16,485 bases of DNA, from the NCBI GenBank assembly GCA_021153285.1, contig JAGKTT010000043.1:1-16485 (forward strand), read 5' to 3'. A program made the position numbers and the translations under genes. Shown here one piece after another: positions 13,287-16,485 of this stretch. Below the pieces are notes generated by a model. The model was given only the letters and a program-made list of their open reading frames with translations, was not told the origin of the DNA and did no database searches. Positions within the stretch are counted from its first letter, which is position 1, and each line of letters begins with the position of its first letter. The stretch is from Bacteroidia bacterium. Its GTDB lineage: Bacteria; Bacteroidota; Bacteroidia; Bacteroidales; UBA932.

Positions 13287-13958
13287 ATGAAAAGTAATCA
13301 GGAACTAAAGAACAGTGCTCTGACAGCATTGAAGGGCAATTGGGCTCCGGCTGTGCTGGGTGCCATATTCTTCACTTTCGCGACTTGTCTGATAACTTCT
13401 CCGAGTTATTGTGCGAATATGGCCGCATTCGGTATGCCGCTGTTTGATTCGATGAATCCGAAATTGCTTAAGATATTTTCGAATTCATCCTTTCTGCTCA
13501 ATTTCTTTCTTTTATATCCGTTGACATTGGGCTATTCTGTGGCGCATAAGGATCTGCTTCTGAACGGTGATGCTGCTATAACAAGAAATACGATCAATCA
13601 TACTTTCTCCGAGTATATGAGGAATGCAATTTCGATTTTTCTTGTTTATCTGTTTACTGCTCTGTGGACTCTCCTTCTCATTGTTCCTGGAATCGTAAAG
13701 GGACTTGCATATTCATTGACTCCTTTCATCGTCAAGGACAATCCGGAACTCTCTCCGAATGAAGCCATCAATCTCAGTGTGAAGATGATGAAAGGTCATA
13801 AGTTCGACCTTTTCTATCTCTATCTCAGTTTCCTCGGCTGGATTCTTCTCTCTATGTTGACCTTGGGAGTCGGCCTGCTTTGGGTTATTCCATATCTGGA
13901 AACTACGATGGCAGCATTCTACCAGGATGTAAAGAACGATTATAACAACAATATTTAA
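13287..13958 (+). CDS. DUF975 integral membrane protein, copy 1
   Basis: This 223-residue inner-membrane protein has four hydrophobic regions at about 19-37, 65-84, 113-142 and 172-201, the last two long enough for helix pairs. Family features are the N-terminal MKSNQELKNSALTALKG, LLLIVPGIVKGLAYS (129-143) and KDNPELSPNEAINLSVKMMK (150-169), then GHKFDLF. DUF975 has no established function; related proteins are often called glycerophosphoryl diester phosphodiesterase membrane-domain-like. The ATG at 13287 gives the standard N-terminus; an earlier in-frame start at 13239 lies inside the DUF4465 gene. It is paralogous to the next gene. Confidence 0.85.
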   Translation: MKSNQELKNSALTALKGNWAPAVLGAIFFTFATCLITSPSYCANMAAFGMPLFDSMNPKLLKIFSNSSFLLNFFLLYPLTLGYSVAHKDLLLNGDAAITRNTINHTFSEYMRNAISIFLVYLFTALWTLLLIVPGIVKGLAYSLTPFIVKDNPELSPNEAINLSVKMMKGHKFDLFYLYLSFLGWILLSMLTLGVGLLWVIPYLETTMAAFYQDVKNDYNNNI

Positions 13959-13970
13959 ACCTGACCTATT

Positions 13971-14645
13971 ATGAAGACTAATCAAGAGCTTAAGAATGCA
14001 GCTTTGGCTGCGTTGAAAGGAAAGTGGACGTCGTCAGTTGTGGCTACACTCGTATTGTTTGCGTGTATGATGGTCACTATGATACTGACTGTGATGGTAG
14101 AAGGCATTGCCGATCCGACATTGGAGTCGGAGTCAATCTCGGTATGGTCCATCATTATATTGTATGGATTCCTGTTCCTGATTTACTATCCGTTGGCAAT
14201 GGTAGGATATTACAATGCATTCAAGGACGTACTCAAGAACGATGATGGCAAGGTAGTATCCAATATGTTTGCTGGTACATTCAAGACTTACCCAAGAGCA
14301 TTGGGACTTTCGCTCCTGTATATGATCTTCGTATTCTTGTGGGCTCTGCTTCTGTATATTCCAGGTATCATCAAGGCTCTGGCCTATATGATGTCTCCAT
14401 ATATCTTGAAGGATCACCCGGAACTTTCTCCAAATCAGGCTCTCAATCTCAGCATCAAGATGATGAAGGGACACAAGTTCGACCTGTTCTGCCTTATGCT
14501 CAGCTTTTTAGGATGGAGTTTCCTTGCGATCTTTACTTTGGGAATAGGTTATCTGTGGCTGGCTCCTTATATGTCTACAACACTGGCAGCATTCTATCAG
14601 GATGTAAAAGCGGAATATGAGGGAAGGCAGCCGGCAGCTGCATAA
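13971..14645 (+). CDS. DUF975 integral membrane protein, copy 2
   Basis: This 224-residue membrane protein is clearly duplicated from the preceding gene. Both begin MK(S/T)NQELKN(S/A)AL.ALKG and share VPG/IPG-I.K.LAY, KD.PELSPN.A.NLS.KMMK followed by GHKFDLF, and a C-terminal TT.AAFYQDVK. The main differences are in the first periplasmic/loop region (about 45-57) and the tail, which here is EYEGRQPAAA. Hydrophobic segments lie at about 21-43, 58-80, 109-142 and 171-199. The gene ends the plus-strand run, with 1 nt before the rimM stop on the other strand and no obvious terminator. Function is unknown. Confidence 0.85.
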   Translation: MKTNQELKNAALAALKGKWTSSVVATLVLFACMMVTMILTVMVEGIADPTLESESISVWSIIILYGFLFLIYYPLAMVGYYNAFKDVLKNDDGKVVSNMFAGTFKTYPRALGLSLLYMIFVFLWALLLYIPGIIKALAYMMSPYILKDHPELSPNQALNLSIKMMKGHKFDLFCLMLSFLGWSFLAIFTLGIGYLWLAPYMSTTLAAFYQDVKAEYEGRQPAAA

Positions 14646-14646
14646 A

Positions 14647-15186
14647 TTAAAGAAGTCCTGCAGGAATCTGCATTATGATTTCCTGATATTCAGGATCAAG
14701 TGATAATATAAGATCTTCGTGGAGCGGTATCATTATCGCTCCATTTTCTGTTTCCACCTCTATGCAAGGATTGTTGGGGATATCAATGAAATCAGTGATT
14801 TCTCCGACTTCATAAATGTCGCTGTCCATATCGTCAGCGTTCTCAGGAGTCAATACCATCCAGCCGACCAAAGCTGCATATCCATCCTCTTCCAGAGACA
14901 TTTCAGGGAGATTCTCAGCTTCGATAAATACCGGCTTTCCTGCGATTTCTTCTACATCTTCCATTGAACAGATGTCTGTCAGGCGGACAAGGGCCTTGGT
15001 ATTTCCTCTTTTTGCAAATGATTCGATATAAAAAGGAACCGGTAGTCCATCAAAAATGATGAACACCGGTTCGTTTAAGTTGATATCTTCAGGAGCGATT
15101 TCGCGGAAGCCCATCACGAGCTCCCCATCGGTACCGTTAGATTTCAATACCTGGGCTATCTGCTGCAAGTTTTCGTAACCTGCCAT
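14647..15186 (-). CDS. rimM: Ribosome maturation factor RimM
   Basis: RimM helps assemble the 30S subunit head, binding S19 near helix 33b of 16S rRNA. The 179 residues fit the family. The N-terminal barrel domain (about 1-90) has the expected ELVMGF segment near residue 20. The C-terminal PRC-barrel (about 98-175) has VGEITDFIDIPNNPCIEV, then IPLHEDLI and a final IMQIPAGLL. The start is the ATG at 15186 (MAGYENLQQ), 7 nt after the rpsP stop. A longer reading from 15279 would translate the rpsP low-complexity tail in another frame and is rejected. The rpsP-rimM order is the standard ribosomal operon, and here trmD is not adjacent. Confidence 0.9.
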   Translation of the reverse strand: MAGYENLQQIAQVLKSNGTDGELVMGFREIAPEDINLNEPVFIIFDGLPVPFYIESFAKRGNTKALVRLTDICSMEDVEEIAGKPVFIEAENLPEMSLEEDGYAALVGWMVLTPENADDMDSDIYEVGEITDFIDIPNNPCIEVETENGAIMIPLHEDLILSLDPEYQEIIMQIPAGLL

Positions 15187-15193
15187 AGCGGAA

Positions 15194-15754
15194 TTAAGCC
15201 TCAGTGTTTTCAGCCTCAGCCTCTGCAGCAGCTGCTTCCTGAGCAGCCTTCTCAGCAGCGGCAGCCTCAGCAGCTGCACGAGCAGCTTCCTCAGCCTCAG
15301 CCTTTCTCTTGGCGATAGCCTCAGCTCTCTCCTGATTTACCTTAGCCTCAGCCTCTGCAGCAGCCTTCTGTGCGGCAGCAGCGTTCTTTCTAAGACCATC
15401 CTTCTTTGCGCTGACCTTGGCAGCCTTCTCTGACTTCCAAGCTGCGAGCTTAGCATCAGCCTGCTCCTGAGTAAGAGCACCCTTCTTTACACCTTCCTGA
15501 AGGTGCTTTGCAAGGAGTACACCCTCATAAGAGAGGATACGCTTTGCAGTAAGTGTAGGCTGTGCACCTACGTTAACCCAAGCAAGTGCACGCTCGTGGT
15601 TGAGCATAATTGTTGCAGGGTTTGTGTTAGGGTTGTAAGAGCCGAGCTGCTCGATGAAACGACCATCGCGTGGTGCGCGTGAATCTGCCACTACAATGTG
15701 GAAGAATGCGAAATTCTTCTTACCGTGGCGCTGAAGACGAATTTTAACAGCCAT
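15194..15754 (-). CDS. rpsP: Ribosomal protein S16 with long Ala/Glu-rich C-terminal extension
   Basis: S16 is a 30S assembly protein. Residues 1-80 are the canonical domain: MAVKIRLQRHGKKNFAFFHI, VVADSRAPRDGRFIEQLGSY, NP, and VGAQPT...KRIL...G. The E. coli protein is 82 residues; this one is 186. The extra ~105 residues start with a charged linker (KKGALTQEQADAKLAAWKSE) and become almost pure Ala/Glu/Lys/Arg (for example AEEAARAAAEAAAAEKAAQE), predicted as a long solvent-exposed helix. Extended S16 tails are known in Bacteroidetes. The underlying DNA is a degenerate repeat of gcag/gcctcagc units on the plus strand. A full -33/-7 promoter lies upstream. Confidence 0.95.
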   Translation of the reverse strand: MAVKIRLQRHGKKNFAFFHIVVADSRAPRDGRFIEQLGSYNPNTNPATIMLNHERALAWVNVGAQPTLTAKRILSYEGVLLAKHLQEGVKKGALTQEQADAKLAAWKSEKAAKVSAKKDGLRKNAAAAQKAAAEAEAKVNQERAEAIAKRKAEAEEAARAAAEAAAAEKAAQEAAAAEAEAENTEA

Positions 15755-15818
15755 TGTGAATCTGTTTTAATAAAGTTAAATAAATAATACCGTGCTTTCC
15801 TACCCGAGGAAAAGCGCG

Positions 15819-15849
15819 CAAAGATAGTAAATAAAAATGAGAATACAAT
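15819..15849 (-). promoter_or_regulatory. Bacteroidetes promoter of rpsP-rimM
   Basis: On the minus strand ATTG (15846-15849) and TATCTTTG (15819-15826) are separated by exactly 19 nt. This matches the Bacteroidetes sigma-ABfr consensus TTG-N19/21-TAnnTTTG. Initiation would be near 15812, leaving a leader of about 57 nt before the rpsP ATG at 15754. Confidence 0.8.
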
Positions 15850-15939
15850 GATTTCACTGAAAATGAATGCGTTGAATGTGCTCCGAGACCTTGTCGGAAT
15901 AAAAAAGTGAAAATTTTTGCAAAAAAAAGTGAAGAAAAA

Positions 15940-15970
15940 TTTGGAGTTTAATATTTTTGTCGTACCTTTG
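15940..15970 (+). promoter_or_regulatory. Bacteroidetes promoter of tRNA-Leu
   Basis: TTTG (15940-15943) and TACCTTTG (15963-15970) are 19 nt apart, a full consensus match. Initiation is expected near 15977, about 13 nt before the mature tRNA 5' end. The promoter is divergent from the rpsP promoter with about 90 nt between them. Confidence 0.85.
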
Positions 15971-15989
15971 CAATCCCAAAACAAAAGAA

Positions 15990-16072
15990 GCGGTGGTGGT
16001 GAAATGGTAGACACGCTACTTTGAGGGGGTAGTGGGAGTAATCCTGTGCGAGTTCGAGTCTCGCCCACCGCA
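15990..16072 (+). tRNA. tRNA-Leu (anticodon GAG)
   Basis: The acceptor stem GCGGTGG (15990-15996) pairs with CCACCGC (16065-16071), with discriminator A at 16072. The D-loop region GGTGAAATGGTAGACACGCTA is leucine-like. The anticodon stem CTACT/GGTAG encloses loop TTGAGGG with anticodon GAG at 16023-16025, reading CUC and CUU. A short variable arm and the T-arm (GCGAGTTCGAGTCTCGC) follow. The 83-nt length fits a class-II tRNA. No CCA is encoded, so the tail must be added after processing. Confidence 0.95.
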
Positions 16073-16079
16073 CTCAACG

Positions 16080-16114
16080 ACGGAAGCAGAACAATCTGCT
16101 TCCGTTTTTCTTTT
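16080..16114 (+). terminator. Intrinsic terminator after tRNA-Leu
   Basis: ACGGAAGCAGA (16080-16090) and TCTGCTTCCGT (16095-16105) form an 11-bp perfect stem with loop ACAA, followed by TTTTCTTTT. It ends the tRNA transcript and separates it from the insertion-sequence remnant. Confidence 0.9.
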
Positions 16115-16291
16115 ATAGTCCTCAGAACTCTGGACCGCTTTCAGAAACGACGTCTCAACGTATTTTGGATCAGGTGCAAAAGTATGTGTTTAGGGCTCAA
16201 CGTAAAATCCCGGTTGTTTTGAGTTTTCCGTATCACCGGCACAAAGCATGCGGAGCGAGCCCTTTGGCGTAGCTCGCGCAGCTTGCTTTGA

Positions 16292-16319
16292 GCAGCTGGC
16301 TGGCGTATTTGCCAGCTGC
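16292..16319. repeat. Inverted repeats downstream of the transposase stop
   Basis: GCAGCTGGC (16292-16300) and GCCAGCTGC (16311-16319) form a perfect 9-bp stem with a 10-nt loop, starting 11 nt past the transposase stop. A second hairpin, GCGAGC/GCTCGC (16255-16260 with 16272-16277), lies further on. They are more GC-rich than the surroundings and probably belong to the insertion sequence. The sequence from 16193 (gggctcaacgtaaaatcccg) may be the terminal inverted repeat, but the other end lies outside the window. Confidence 0.5.
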
Positions 16320-16330
16320 GGTGCCCTGTA

Positions 16331-16485
16331 CTACGCAAAGATCTTAGCAAGTCTGAAGATAAAGAACGGTATATCCCTGACACCTCTGAACTGTGCTCTG
16401 AACGCCTTTACTTTCGCATTGAACGACTCTGCGGATGCATTAGTTGAACGATTATCAAAGTAGTTCAGGATGGTCTGATAGTTAT
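16331..16485 (-). CDS. ISL3-like DDE transposase, C-terminal part (cut by window edge)
   Basis: The minus-strand reading from 16483 to the TAG at 16331-16333 gives 50 residues that start NYQTILNYFDNRSTNASAES and continue FNAKVKAFRAQFRGVRDIPF, then FIFRLAKIFA. The NRSTNASAES(F)NAK(V/I)KAFRAQFRGVR block is characteristic of the C-terminus of ISL3-family transposases common in Bacteroidetes, and it contains the catalytic Glu of the DDE triad (the E of SAESF). The N-terminal portion and the left end are beyond the window, so whether the element is intact cannot be judged. It ends about 260 nt downstream of tRNA-Leu. Confidence 0.85.
   Translation of the reverse strand, partial: NYQTILNYFDNRSTNASAESFNAKVKAFRAQFRGVRDIPFFIFRLAKIFA

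Noticed and set aside
15187..15279. A 31-residue N-terminal extension of RimM rich in Leu and Arg
   Set aside because: It is the out-of-frame reading of the repetitive rpsP tail. The RimM family start is MAGYEN at 15186, just after the rpsP stop.
15850..15939. Possible small gene between the divergent rpsP and tRNA promoters
   Set aside because: The sequence is A/T-rich upstream promoter DNA with no conserved open frame on either strand.

Overview
The window looks like chromosome from a Bacteroidetes bacterium, probably a member of the Bacteroidales of moderate GC. Three things support this. Several genes are preceded by the Bacteroidetes-type -7 box TAnnTTTG, twice with a TTG/TTTG -33 box exactly 19 nt upstream. 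The protein families are typical of the phylum: DUF4465 lipoprotein, small outer-membrane beta-barrels with AQ-type signal cleavage, a GH20 hexosaminidase, RnfA, and ribosomal protein S16 with a long Ala/Glu tail. Purine-rich ribosome binding sites are largely absent. The species cannot be named from the sequence.

Layout. (1) 1-112 is the 3' end of rnfA. (2) 113-499 has no gene but carries a 96-bp element with an 18-bp perfect inverted repeat and two inner hairpins, two 42-bp direct repeats, and one copy of a dispersed palindromic repeat. (3) 500-721 is a small helical protein whose last codons lie inside its own terminator. (4) 739-3530 is a minus-strand block of four exported proteins: two paralogous small beta-barrels, a Met-rich periplasmic protein and a larger outer-membrane protein. 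(5) 3602-5530 is a secreted GH20 beta-N-acetylhexosaminidase, divergent from block 4. (6) 5608-14645 is a tightly packed plus-strand run of ten genes: M20 deacylase, aspartate kinase, dapB, dapA, dapD, class-I aminotransferase, dapF, a DUF4465 lipoprotein and two tandem DUF975 membrane proteins. (7) rimM and rpsP lie on the minus strand and end 1 nt from the DUF975 gene. (8) A tRNA-Leu(GAG) with its own promoter and terminator follows. (9) The window ends in the 3' part of an ISL3-like transposase gene.

The central run encodes most of lysine/meso-diaminopimelate synthesis by the acyl (succinylase-type) branch. Aspartate kinase feeds the pathway, DapA and DapB make tetrahydrodipicolinate, DapD acylates it, and DapF epimerises LL-DAP to meso-DAP. 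The aminotransferase and the M20 peptidase are the obvious candidates for the DapC and DapE steps. Aspartate-semialdehyde dehydrogenase is not in the window. Two of the larger spacers in this operon hold copies of the same short palindromic repeat. One copy supplies the last nine codons and stop of dapB, and the other runs into the start codon of the aminotransferase gene.

I found no CRISPR array, phage genes, toxin-antitoxin pair or defence cluster. The most unusual content is the repeat-derived gene ends in the lysine operon and the structured repeat region after rnfA.
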